From positions 1 to 10,805 of the forward strand of contig CAZKTS010000226.1 in assembly GCA_964555735.1 (NCBI GenBank): a DNA stretch of 10,805 nt, given 5' to 3'. The notes beneath the pieces are model-generated. The model was not told the origin of the DNA, made no database searches, and saw only the letters and a program-made list of their open reading frames with translations. Numbering within the stretch: position 1 is the first letter of the stretch; every line of letters starts with the position of its first letter. Position numbers and translations under genes: made by a program. The stretch comes from CAZKTS01 sp964555735 (lineage in GTDB: Bacteria > Actinomycetota > Acidimicrobiia > IMCC26256 > PALSA-555). Of this stretch, positions 1 to 5,977 are shown one piece after another.

Positions 1-87
1 CGACTCGTACCCGAGCTCCTCGGCGGCGAGCACACCCTCGGTGAAGAACGCCGGGTTGAGCCGGCCGAGTGCGATCCCGAACTTCAT
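1..87 (-). CDS. LLM class flavin-dependent oxidoreductase, N-terminal fragment
   Basis: Only the first 29 codons lie in the window; the gene runs off the left edge. The peptide begins MKFGIALGRLNPAFF and continues into a helix ending EELGYES. This is the usual first beta strand and first helix of luciferase-like monooxygenases, F420- or FMN-dependent TIM-barrel enzymes. The ATG is preceded by AGGGAG at 93-98, five bases upstream, a good ribosome binding site that fixes the start. The gene lies 27 bases downstream of the SDR gene at 115-903 on the same strand, so the two are probably co-transcribed. Substrate cannot be judged from so short a piece. Confidence 0.7.
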   Translation of the reverse strand, partial: MKFGIALGRLNPAFFTEGVLAAEELGYES

Positions 88-114
88 CCGTGCTCCCTGG
101 TCGAGGCGTGAGGA

Positions 115-903
115 TCAGGCGTGGGTGGTGTAGCCGTTGCCGTCGGCCGCGCGGACCCAGCCGCCCGCGGCGAGGTTGCCGCCGTCGACGTGGACGGTCG
201 TGCCGGTGACGAACCGAGCCAGGTCGCTTGCGAGGTACAGCGCCGCGCCCGCGACGTCGTCGGGGTGGCCCTCGATCGGGAGCGGCGTGTGGACGCCCCC
301 GAGGTCGCCGACGCCGGGCGTCGGGATCACGTCGGGCGCGATGCAGTTGACCCGGATCAGGCGCGGCCCGTACTCGAGCGCGAGCGACTTGGTCAGGCTC
401 GCGACGCCGGCCTTCATCGCCGAGTACACCGCGAACCCGGGTCCCGCTCGGTGCGCCTCGATCGACGTGATGTTGATGATCGACGCGCCGCGCTCGTTCA
501 CGATCGGGAGCACGCCCCGCGTGAAGTTGGTGACGCTCGTGAAGTTCTCGCGGATGAGCGAGTCCTGGCCCTTGTCGTTGACCGCGTCGAAGTCGGCATA
601 GAACCCGCCGCCCGCGTTGTTGACGAGGATGTCGACCGCGCCCAGCTGCTCGTGGACCGTGGCAAGGAACGCCCGCACGGCGTCGCCGTCGCGGACGTCG
701 AGCTCACCGGCGACGACCCGTCGGCCGGCGGCCTCGATCTCATCGGCGGTGCGGTCGAGGTGCTCGACGTCGCGGTCGCAGATCGCCACGTCGGCCCCGA
801 AGCGGGCGAACGTCGTCGCGATCGCCGCACCGATGCCCTGCGCGGCGCCGGTCACCACGGCGACGCGGTCGGTCAGCAGGAGCGATGCGGGATCGAGAGC
901 CAC
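115..903 (-). CDS. SDR family NAD-dependent oxidoreductase
   Basis: A 262-residue classical short-chain dehydrogenase/reductase of normal length. The glycine-rich cofactor loop TGAAQGIG is at residues 18-25 and NNAG at 95-98. The catalytic tetrad is visible as N120, S147, Y160 and K164 (YSAMK). Near the C-terminus is the common VDGG segment. The second beta strand ends in acidic D43 (ICDRD), which by the family rule favours NAD(H) over NADP(H). The start is GTG, with TAGGGT (912-917, reverse strand) eight bases upstream and no clear Shine-Dalgarno, so the transcript may be leaderless. An LLM oxidoreductase follows 27 bases downstream. Substrate is unknown; a hydroxyacyl-CoA, alcohol or steroid substrate would all fit. 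Confidence 0.9.
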   Translation of the reverse strand: MALDPASLLLTDRVAVVTGAAQGIGAAIATTFARFGADVAICDRDVEHLDRTADEIEAAGRRVVAGELDVRDGDAVRAFLATVHEQLGAVDILVNNAGGGFYADFDAVNDKGQDSLIRENFTSVTNFTRGVLPIVNERGASIINITSIEAHRAGPGFAVYSAMKAGVASLTKSLALEYGPRLIRVNCIAPDVIPTPGVGDLGGVHTPLPIEGHPDDVAGAALYLASDLARFVTGTTVHVDGGNLAAGGWVRAADGNGYTTHA

Positions 904-911
904 GGCGCGGC

Positions 912-917
912 ACCCTA
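912..917 (-). promoter_or_regulatory. -10 element of the SDR gene at 115-903 (leaderless)
   Basis: TAGGGT on the reverse strand matches TANNNT and ends eight bases before the GTG start at 903. A CTGACG-like -35 would lie near 936-941 at about 18 bases spacing. Together these suggest that transcription begins at or very near the start codon. Confidence 0.45.
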
Positions 918-925
918 GCCAAGGA

Positions 926-941
926 CTGACACGAGCGTCAG
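926..941. promoter_or_regulatory. Inverted repeat CTGAC-N6-GTCAG, possible TetR-type operator
   Basis: CTGACACGAGCGTCAG sits in the 58-base gap between two divergent SDR genes and overlaps the inferred -35 of the minus-strand gene. It resembles the half-sites of the palindrome upstream of the CaiB gene at 7233-7249 but has one extra central base. TetR-family regulators of lipid and acyl-CoA genes often bind such sites. No regulator gene is adjacent here. Confidence 0.35.
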
Positions 942-947
942 GGATGT

Positions 948-954
948 GGGAGGG
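948..954 (+). promoter_or_regulatory. Ribosome binding site of the SDR gene at 962
   Basis: GGGAGGG ends seven bases before the ATG at 962. This selects that start over upstream in-frame starts, which reach back to 617 and would overlap the divergent SDR gene. Confidence 0.6.
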
Positions 955-961
955 TGGCCGG

Positions 962-1756
962 ATGAGCTATTCCGTGGATGGCAAGCACGTGCTGGTGACG
1001 GGCGCGTCGTCGGGCATCGGCGCCGCGCTCGCCGAGGGTCTCGCCGCGAAGGGCGCCGTGGTGGGCATCTGCGCCCGGCGCGCCGACAAGCTCGACGAAG
1101 TGCTCGCACGGGTGCGCGAGCACTCACCCGAGTCGCGATCGTGGACCGTCGACCTGAACGACCTCGACGGCATCGCCGGGTTCGCGAAGCAGGTCGAGCA
1201 GGACCTCGGGGGCGTCGACGTGCTGGTGAACAACGCCGGCATCCCGAAGCGGCGCGACGTCACCCGGCTGACGGCCGAGGAGTCCGAGGCCGTCATGCGC
1301 ATCAACTACTTCTCCCCCGTACGCCTGACGCTCGCGCTTCTGCCGGGGATCATCGAGCGGCAGGGGCGGATCGTGAACGTGTCGTCGGTGGCGGCGCGGC
1401 TCGGGCCGCCGATCGAGTCTGCCTACGCCGCGAGCAAGGCCGCACTCACCGCGTTCTCCGAGTGCATGGCCGTCGACCTGCGCGCCACGGGCGTCGGGGT
1501 CCACGTGGTGAACCCGGGCGTGCTCGACACCGAGCTGTTCCACCTCCCTGACAACGAGGAGGGGTTCCACCAGGCGGTCGACGCCCTGCCGCCGAGTGCG
1601 ATCGTCGAGCCGGTGCTCGGCGCCCTCGACGCCGGGACGATCGAGTTCTACGTGCCCGAGTGGTTCCAGGACGTCGTCGCCGGCAAGTTCCAGAACCCCG
1701 ACGCCTTCATCGCCGGCACCAAGGCCTACGCCGACGAGAAGACCGCCGACCGCTAG
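962..1756 (+). CDS. SDR family NADP-type oxidoreductase
   Basis: A 264-residue classical SDR. TGASSGIG spans residues 13-20 and NNAG 90-93. Catalytic N115, S142, Y155 and K159 (YAASK) are all present. Basic R39 and R40 after the second beta strand (ICARR) suggest NADP(H) preference, unlike the neighbouring SDR. PG near residue 200 is the usual segment after strand six. The ATG has a good ribosome binding site; the in-frame extension to 617 is rejected because it overlaps the divergent gene. The stop codon TAG (1754-1756) is the first triplet of the long inverted repeat that bounds the DUF559 gene. Substrate is unknown; the family reduces or oxidises ketones and secondary alcohols. Confidence 0.9.
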   Translation: MSYSVDGKHVLVTGASSGIGAALAEGLAAKGAVVGICARRADKLDEVLARVREHSPESRSWTVDLNDLDGIAGFAKQVEQDLGGVDVLVNNAGIPKRRDVTRLTAEESEAVMRINYFSPVRLTLALLPGIIERQGRIVNVSSVAARLGPPIESAYAASKAALTAFSECMAVDLRATGVGVHVVNPGVLDTELFHLPDNEEGFHQAVDALPPSAIVEPVLGALDAGTIEFYVPEWFQDVVAGKFQNPDAFIAGTKAYADEKTADR

Positions 1757-1808
1757 AGGGTTTTTGGCGTCACTTGACCGGGATTGTCACCGGGTTTGCG
1801 GTGTCAAA
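1753..1808 (+). repeat. Left 56-base inverted repeat / hairpin copy A
   Basis: Matches the reverse complement of 2765-2820 at 51 of 56 positions without gaps, including an unbroken identical block at 1762-1788. It begins at the SDR stop codon. Within the copy, TTTGGCGTC (1763-1771) can pair with GGTGTCAAA (1800-1808) in RNA using G-U pairs, with an inner CCG/CGG pair (1778-1780 with 1791-1793) around a loop starting GGAT. The same architecture occurs at 7695-7753. Confidence 0.85.
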
Positions 1809-2819
1809 GTGCGTGCGCGACGGGTCGATTGCACTCGGCGGGCGAACTCGCTGCCGCCGGAGCGAATGTCCTCCCAGGTCGCCACGAGCACGACCCAACC
1901 CAACGCGGAGAGGGTGTTCCGGCGCGCAGAGTCACGCACCAAGGCCGTCGCACCAACATGCTCCTGGAAGCTGTCGTACTCGATCGCGATCTTGAGGTCC
2001 GGGTAGGAGAGATCCAGCCGAGCGACGACCTCGGCGCCGATGCGGACGATGTGCTGGCGAACCGGGCGGGGCAGCCCGTGTCGCACGAGCAGCTGGATGA
2101 TTCGGATCTCCGGGTCGCTCTCGGTCGTGCGGACGTGACCGCCGCGCCGTTCCAACACCCGTCGGAGGACGCCGGCGCCGTTCCGACCCGAGCGACCGAG
2201 TCGACCAAGAAAGCCATCGAGCTGCGAGAGACTCACGATGCCCCGGCGGAGTGCCGCCTCGAGCGCGCGCTCGACCGTGTGATCCCCGTACACCGCGCCG
2301 AGGTCGAGCAAGGTGCGGCCCGGCGACGTCACCGGGATGGCGTCGATGATCCTTCGGTCGTACGCGTTCGACGCCTTCGTCTCGTGGATCACGAAGCCAG
2401 CTGCACGCGTACGTCTCCAGCGCGCGCACGTGATCTCCACGACGTCTTGCGTGCCGCCGGGTAGCTGCCAGAGCTCTGCCGCCGAACGATGCGAGGCCAC
2501 GCCTGTGGTCCCGCCCGCGAGGCACGCGGCAACGAGCTCGCTCCGCCAGCTCATCGGCGCCCCCGCCACCCGGTAGACCCCCCGATACGCGACGAGCCAT
2601 TGCCTCGTCCCGATCCGGTACTCGACGTCGTGGCGCGAGAACCCGGCCTCGCGCGCTTCGTCGATGGTGAAGACGCCGTGCCGGGTCGCGGCGCGGTCTG
2701 CGATCAAGCGGTCGCGATCATGCACGCCGCCCGGACACCGTCACCCGCTGCTCGCGACGCGCTTTTTGACACCGAGAACCAGGCGACAATCCCGGTCAAG
2801 TGACGCCAAAACCCCTCTA
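1754..2819. mobile_element. Putative DUF559 cassette bounded by inverted hairpin repeats
   Basis: A unit of about 1.07 kb consisting of two inverted 56-base hairpin repeats (1753-1808 and 2765-2820) enclosing one minus-strand gene for an AbiEi-like/DUF559 protein. It occupies the space between two convergent genes whose stop codons are the outer triplets of the repeats. I see no transposase, no target-site duplication and no second gene. Four counted lines inside the gene average about 65% GC; single lines from neighbouring genes gave 67-72%. A third copy of the hairpin without cargo at 7695-7753 supports an element family. Mobility is inference; an alternative is a nuclease gene that simply uses a lineage-specific terminator at both ends. 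Confidence 0.4.
1787..2725 (-). CDS. AbiEi-like antitoxin N-terminal domain protein with DUF559 endonuclease-like domain
   Basis: A 312-residue protein. Residues 5-55 look like the winged-helix N-terminus of the type IV toxin-antitoxin AbiEi family (RHGVFTIDEAREAG, then WLVAYRGVYRVAG). The middle carries VASHRSAAELW and the family-typical TSPGRTLLDLG (133-143). The C-terminal part from about 200 is DUF559, related to Vsr-like PD-(D/E)XK nucleases: E206, D238 in RLDLSYPDLKIAIEYD, E249, D251 and H256 are candidate metal or active-site residues. The start is GTG with no convincing ribosome binding site. The last seven codons and stop lie inside the left inverted repeat. No toxin partner is adjacent. 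Related proteins are common and multicopy in actinobacteria and their function is not established, so DNA cleavage or regulation is inference. Confidence 0.85.
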   Translation of the reverse strand: MHDRDRLIADRAATRHGVFTIDEAREAGFSRHDVEYRIGTRQWLVAYRGVYRVAGAPMSWRSELVAACLAGGTTGVASHRSAAELWQLPGGTQDVVEITCARWRRTRAAGFVIHETKASNAYDRRIIDAIPVTSPGRTLLDLGAVYGDHTVERALEAALRRGIVSLSQLDGFLGRLGRSGRNGAGVLRRVLERRGGHVRTTESDPEIRIIQLLVRHGLPRPVRQHIVRIGAEVVARLDLSYPDLKIAIEYDSFQEHVGATALVRDSARRNTLSALGWVVLVATWEDIRSGGSEFARRVQSTRRARTLTPQTR

Positions 2820-2820
2820 G
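2765..2820 (-). repeat. Right 56-base inverted repeat / hairpin copy B
   Basis: Reverse-complement partner of 1753-1808 with five mismatches. Read on the minus strand it starts at the aldolase TAG stop (2817-2819) and runs into AGGGG then TTTTGGCGTCA. Its own hairpin pairs TTTTGGCGTC with GGTGTCAAAA through three G-U pairs in RNA. It separates the aldolase gene from the downstream DUF559 gene on the same strand, so it could act as a terminator between them. Confidence 0.85.
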
Positions 2821-3614
2821 TTGAGGAGGTCGGGCTGCTCGGCGGTGATGGTGGACCAGAGGGGCTGGAAGGAGAAGTAGCCGGCGATGTGGGAGCCCAC
2901 CTGGCTGGCGGTGTGCTCGGCCTGCTCGGGTGAGATCGAGACGGGCTTCCCGGCCGCCTCGGCCAGCAGCTGCGCCTGGCAGGTGCGCTCCATGGTGATG
3001 AACCACCACACCGCCTCGTCGACCGAGTGGCCGACGGTGAGCAGCCCGTGGTTGCGCAGGATGACGGCCTTGGCCTCGCCGAGCGCGTGGGCGATGCGCT
3101 TGCCCTCCTCGAGGTCGAGCACGACGCCGGTGTAGTCGTCGAAGAGCGCGTGGTCGCCGTAGAACGCGCACGAGTCCTGCGTCAGCGGGTCGAGCAGCCG
3201 CCCGAGCGCCGACCACGACTTGCCGTAGATCGAGTGCGAGTGCGCGGCGGCGATGACGTCGGGGCGCGCCGCGTGCACCTGCGAGTGGATCGCGAACGCC
3301 GCGCCGTTCACCGCCGCGTTGCCCTCCACCACCTCACCCTGGTCGTTCACGAGGATGAGATCGGAGACGGTGATCTGCTTGAAGCTCATCCCGAACGGGT
3401 TCACCCAGAAGTGGTCGAGCAGCTCCGGGTCCCGCGCGGTGATGTGGCCGGCGACGCCCTCGTCGAAGCCGAACTTCCCGAACAGCCGGAACGACGCGGC
3501 AAGCCGCTCCTTGCGGTGCCGGCGCTCCTCCTCGACCGTCGCGAAGGTGGGCAGGTAGCCCGCCACTGCGGCCTTGAGCTCGTCGAGCTCGGTGTTGTCG
3601 TCGGTCTGGGTCAT
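2817..3614 (-). CDS. Class II aldolase/adducin head domain protein
   Basis: A 265-residue class II aldolase/adducin-fold protein. GHITAR is at 56-61; the HSH pair at H125/H127 and H189 in LRNHGLLTVG are the expected three metal-binding histidines. Where fuculose-phosphate aldolase has its catalytic glutamate before the NxxH helix, this protein has AAFAIH (105-110), as in adducin-like relatives, so aldol cleavage is not assured. The start at 3614 is chosen because GGGGAG (3621-3626) sits six bases upstream; an in-frame ATG at 3650 would add 12 residues (MTIATSRPGEPT) but lacks a ribosome binding site. A -10-like TAACAT lies at 3666-3671. Divergent from ppx and convergent with the SDR across the DUF559 cassette. 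Substrate is unknown. Confidence 0.85.
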   Translation of the reverse strand: MTQTDDNTELDELKAAVAGYLPTFATVEEERRHRKERLAASFRLFGKFGFDEGVAGHITARDPELLDHFWVNPFGMSFKQITVSDLILVNDQGEVVEGNAAVNGAAFAIHSQVHAARPDVIAAAHSHSIYGKSWSALGRLLDPLTQDSCAFYGDHALFDDYTGVVLDLEEGKRIAHALGEAKAVILRNHGLLTVGHSVDEAVWWFITMERTCQAQLLAEAAGKPVSISPEQAEHTASQVGSHIAGYFSFQPLWSTITAEQPDLLN

Positions 3615-3620
3615 CGTCGG

Positions 3621-3626
3621 CTCCCC
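3621..3626 (-). promoter_or_regulatory. Ribosome binding site deciding the aldolase start
   Basis: GGGGAG on the reverse strand, six bases before the ATG at 3614. It is stronger than anything ahead of the longer in-frame ATG at 3650 and therefore favours the shorter protein. Confidence 0.5.
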
Positions 3627-3665
3627 GGGGCGAGACGTGGCGATCGTCATGACGCCGTTGCCCTG

Positions 3666-3671
3666 ATGTTA
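3666..3671 (-). promoter_or_regulatory. -10 element of the aldolase gene
   Basis: TAACAT on the reverse strand fits TANNNT. It would place the transcript start near 3659, giving a leader of about 45 bases to the ATG at 3614. No clear -35 hexamer was identified. Confidence 0.35.
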
Positions 3672-3684
3672 CCGGCACGCTCGC

Positions 3685-3690
3685 TACCCT
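3685..3690 (+). promoter_or_regulatory. -10 element of the ppx-like gene (leaderless)
   Basis: TACCCT followed by six bases and the GTG start at 3697. There is no Shine-Dalgarno in between. The same arrangement (TACCGT, six bases, GTG) precedes the cupredoxin gene, supporting leaderless initiation at both. Confidence 0.45.
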
Positions 3691-3696
3691 CGACTC

Positions 3697-5223
3697 GTGC
3701 GGATCGGCGCCCTCGACCTCGGCACCAACTCCTTCCACCTCCTCGTGGCCGACGTCCGGCCCGACGGCAGCTTCGAGGCGCTCAGCAAGGAGAAGGCGAT
3801 GATCCGCCTCGGCGACGTCGTCAGCCGCAAGGGCCGCATCACCAGTGACGCCGCCGACGTCGCGGTGGCGACCGTCCGCCGCTTCAAGCTCCTCGCCGAG
3901 GCCGCGGGCGCCACCGAGATCCACGCCGTCGCCACCAGCGCGATGCGCCAGGCCGCCAACGGCGACGCGGTCGTCGACCGCATGAAGGAGGAGGCCGGCG
4001 TCCGGGTCGAGGTGATCAGCGGCCTCCGGGAGGCGCAGCTCATCTTCGGGGCGATCCGCGCCAGCGTGCTGCTCGAGCCCGCACCCGCGCTGTGCTTCGA
4101 CCTCGGGGGCGGCAGCGTCGAGATCATGGTGGGCGATGCCGGCGGCCTGCACTGGGCGACGAGCGAGAACCTCGGCGTCGGCCGCCTCACCGCCGACTAC
4201 GTGTCGTCGGACCCGATCTCCAAGGACGACCGCCGTCGCCTGCGCGCCCACCTCGTCGACGCGCTGACGCCCGTCGCGGACGCCGTCGCCGCGTACGAGC
4301 CCAAGCTGTTCGTGGGCAGCAGCGGCACGCTGGAGGACCTCGCGCACATGGTCGCGGCGCGCCGCGCCACCGACGTCCCCGACTCGCTCAACCAGCTGTC
4401 GTTCGGGCGCGACGAGTTCCTGCCGCTGCACAAGGAGATCCTGACGACGCCCGCGGATGGCCGCCTGCGGTTCGAAGGACTCGAAGCGCGCCGGGTCGAC
4501 CTCATCCCTGCAGGCTCACTCTTCCTCGAGACCGCGATGGAGCTGTTCGGCTTCGAGGAGCTGACGGTCAGCGAGTGGGCACTGCGTGAGGGCATCGTCC
4601 TCGACGCGATCCGCCGTCACGACCCCGCCGACTGGTCCGACGACCCGCGTGCGATCCGGCGCGCATCGGTGCAGGCGCTGGCGCGGCGGTGCAACTGGGA
4701 CGAGGGGCACGCACGCCAGGTGGCGCGCCTCGCGCTCGAGCTGTTCGACCGCACCCAGGAGCTGCACGGCCTCGACGGCGACGACCGCGAGCTACTCGAG
4801 TACGCCGCGTTCCTGCACGACATCGGCGAGCACGTCTCGCCCACCGGTCACCACAAGCACGGCGCCTACCTCATCCGCAACGCGCGTCTGCGCGGGTTCA
4901 CGCCCGAAGAGGTGCAGATGCTCGCGGGGATGGCGCGCTGGCACCGCCGCGGCACGCCGAGCCGCAACGACGAGTTCGACATGGTCGACGAGGAACGGCT
5001 GCGCAAGCTCACCGCCCTGCTCCGCCTCGCCGACGGCCTGGACCGCAGTCGCAGCGGTGCGGTCGCCGGGATCGACGTGCGCGTCGGGCCGTCGCTCGTC
5101 GTCGTCCGCCTGCGCTCCGACACCGACGTCGAGCTCGAGCTGTGGGGCGCCCGGCGCAAACGTGAGCTGTTCGAGAAGGTGTTCGGCCGCGACCTCGAGC
5201 TGACGGCCCACCCCTCCGGCTGA
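3697..5223 (+). CDS. ppx: Ppx/GppA family phosphatase with C-terminal HD domain (exopolyphosphatase-like)
   Basis: A 508-residue protein of the sugar kinase/Hsp70/actin-like Ppx/GppA superfamily. Members release phosphate from polyphosphate or hydrolyse pppGpp to ppGpp. Phosphate-binding loop 1 is D7-L-G-T-N-S12; VISGLREAQL carries the conserved glutamate region; loop 2 is D135-LGGGS140. A second domain starts near residue 310 and contains the HD motif H374-D375 (FLHDIGEH), followed by conserved YLIRN and a WHRR segment. Two domains and about 500 residues match the long Ppx type known from E. coli (513 residues); many actinobacterial Ppx proteins are about 310 residues, so the HD extension is notable. 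The start is GTG at 3697. Whether polyphosphate or pppGpp is the substrate cannot be told from sequence. Confidence 0.9.
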   Translation: MRIGALDLGTNSFHLLVADVRPDGSFEALSKEKAMIRLGDVVSRKGRITSDAADVAVATVRRFKLLAEAAGATEIHAVATSAMRQAANGDAVVDRMKEEAGVRVEVISGLREAQLIFGAIRASVLLEPAPALCFDLGGGSVEIMVGDAGGLHWATSENLGVGRLTADYVSSDPISKDDRRRLRAHLVDALTPVADAVAAYEPKLFVGSSGTLEDLAHMVAARRATDVPDSLNQLSFGRDEFLPLHKEILTTPADGRLRFEGLEARRVDLIPAGSLFLETAMELFGFEELTVSEWALREGIVLDAIRRHDPADWSDDPRAIRRASVQALARRCNWDEGHARQVARLALELFDRTQELHGLDGDDRELLEYAAFLHDIGEHVSPTGHHKHGAYLIRNARLRGFTPEEVQMLAGMARWHRRGTPSRNDEFDMVDEERLRKLTALLRLADGLDRSRSGAVAGIDVRVGPSLVVVRLRSDTDVELELWGARRKRELFEKVFGRDLELTAHPSG

Positions 5224-5230
5224 ACCGGGA

Positions 5231-5263
5231 GACCCGGGGACCCGGGGGACCCGGGGACCCCGG
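5231..5263. repeat. GC-rich tandem repeat, unit GACCCGGG(G)
   Basis: Four consecutive units of 8-9 bases begin at 5231, 5239, 5248 and 5256, seven bases after the ppx stop; the last is altered to GACCCCGG. Each unit contains self-complementary CCCGGG. The tract leads directly into the 76-base palindrome. Confidence 0.7.
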
Positions 5264-5333
5264 TCAAGACCTTGAGTGGTCGATCAATGCCGCCATGGCG
5301 GCATCGATCGACCAAACAGGACCTTGACCGGGG
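5258..5333. terminator. 76-base palindrome between convergent genes, probable bidirectional terminator
   Basis: Positions 5258-5295 match the reverse complement of 5296-5333 at 32 of 38 positions in exact register with no spacer; the centre is GCCGCCATGGCGGC. It fills the space between the convergent ppx-like and TetR genes. There is no run of T after the stem, so it is not a textbook intrinsic terminator. The ten-base core CTTGACCGGG (5323-5332) is shared with the DUF559-flanking repeats, but the rest of the arm differs. Confidence 0.5.
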
Positions 5334-5334
5334 C

Positions 5335-5967
5335 TCAGCCGCCGGTGGCGGTGGTGTTGATGATGCGGGCGGTGGTCTCGACGAGCTCGGCGCGCGCGAC
5401 GCCCAGGGTCTCGAGCTCGCGGTGGAACGCCGCGACGCGCTCGGTCATCGCGACCATCGCCGCCGCGGCGGCGAGCGGGGTGATGTCCGAAGCCACGCGG
5501 CCCGCCCGCTGCGCTGCGGCGATCTGCTCGGCGAGCGCCTCGGTCAGCGGCTGCAGCGACGCGTTGCGCACCGCCCGGAAGCGCTGGTCGCCTTCCTGCG
5601 CGGCGAGGTTGCGGGTGCGCAGCACGGCCCGGTGCGAGTCCCACGACTCGAAGAACGCCTCGACCATCCGCCGCGCCGCGTCGAGCCCGGCGTCGCCGTC
5701 CCACCGCTGTGCGAGGGCATCGGCCACCGGCGCGAGGTCCTCGGCCACCTCCTCGGCAAGCGCGAGCACCGCGTCCTCGACGTCGCGGAAGTACTGGTAG
5801 AAGGTCGCGGGCGACGTCCCGACGTCGCGTGCGATCTCCACCACCCGCAGGTCGCGCACGCCGTGGGTCTCGAGCAGCGCCGCGGTCGCGTCGAGCAGCC
5901 GACGTCGAGTGGCCGCGCCCCGCTTGCCGAGCGCGCGCCCGTCGAGGGCGACGGCATCGGAGGTCAC
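5335..5967 (-). CDS. TetR/AcrR family transcriptional regulator
   Basis: A 210-residue one-domain-plus-ligand-domain repressor. The TetR DNA-binding region starts at RGAATRRRLLDATAALL (about 16-32), and the helix-turn-helix follows at about 40-65 with VVEIARDVGTSPATFYQYF, a good match to the family. The remaining all-helical part would bind a ligand, by context perhaps an acyl-CoA. The GTG start is ten bases after the stop of the CaiB gene on the same strand, so they form one transcription unit. A perfect 17-base palindrome lies at the promoter of that unit (7233-7249), the natural candidate for autoregulation. Confidence 0.9.
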   Translation of the reverse strand: MTSDAVALDGRALGKRGAATRRRLLDATAALLETHGVRDLRVVEIARDVGTSPATFYQYFRDVEDAVLALAEEVAEDLAPVADALAQRWDGDAGLDAARRMVEAFFESWDSHRAVLRTRNLAAQEGDQRFRAVRNASLQPLTEALAEQIAAAQRAGRVASDITPLAAAAAMVAMTERVAAFHRELETLGVARAELVETTARIINTTATGG

Positions 5968-5977
5968 GACGGGATCG

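Noticed and set aside
617..961. In-frame upstream extension of the SDR gene that starts at 962
   Set aside because: It overlaps most of the divergent SDR gene, adds an S/T/R-rich sequence unlike SDR N-termini, and a good ribosome binding site precedes 962.
1754..2819. Classical insertion sequence
   Set aside because: No transposase motifs in the enclosed protein and no flanking target duplication visible; kept only as a putative cassette.
3334..4431. 365-codon minus-strand frame across the ppx-like and aldolase genes
   Set aside because: It crosses two well-supported divergent genes, and its composition is that of an antisense shadow of high-GC coding DNA.
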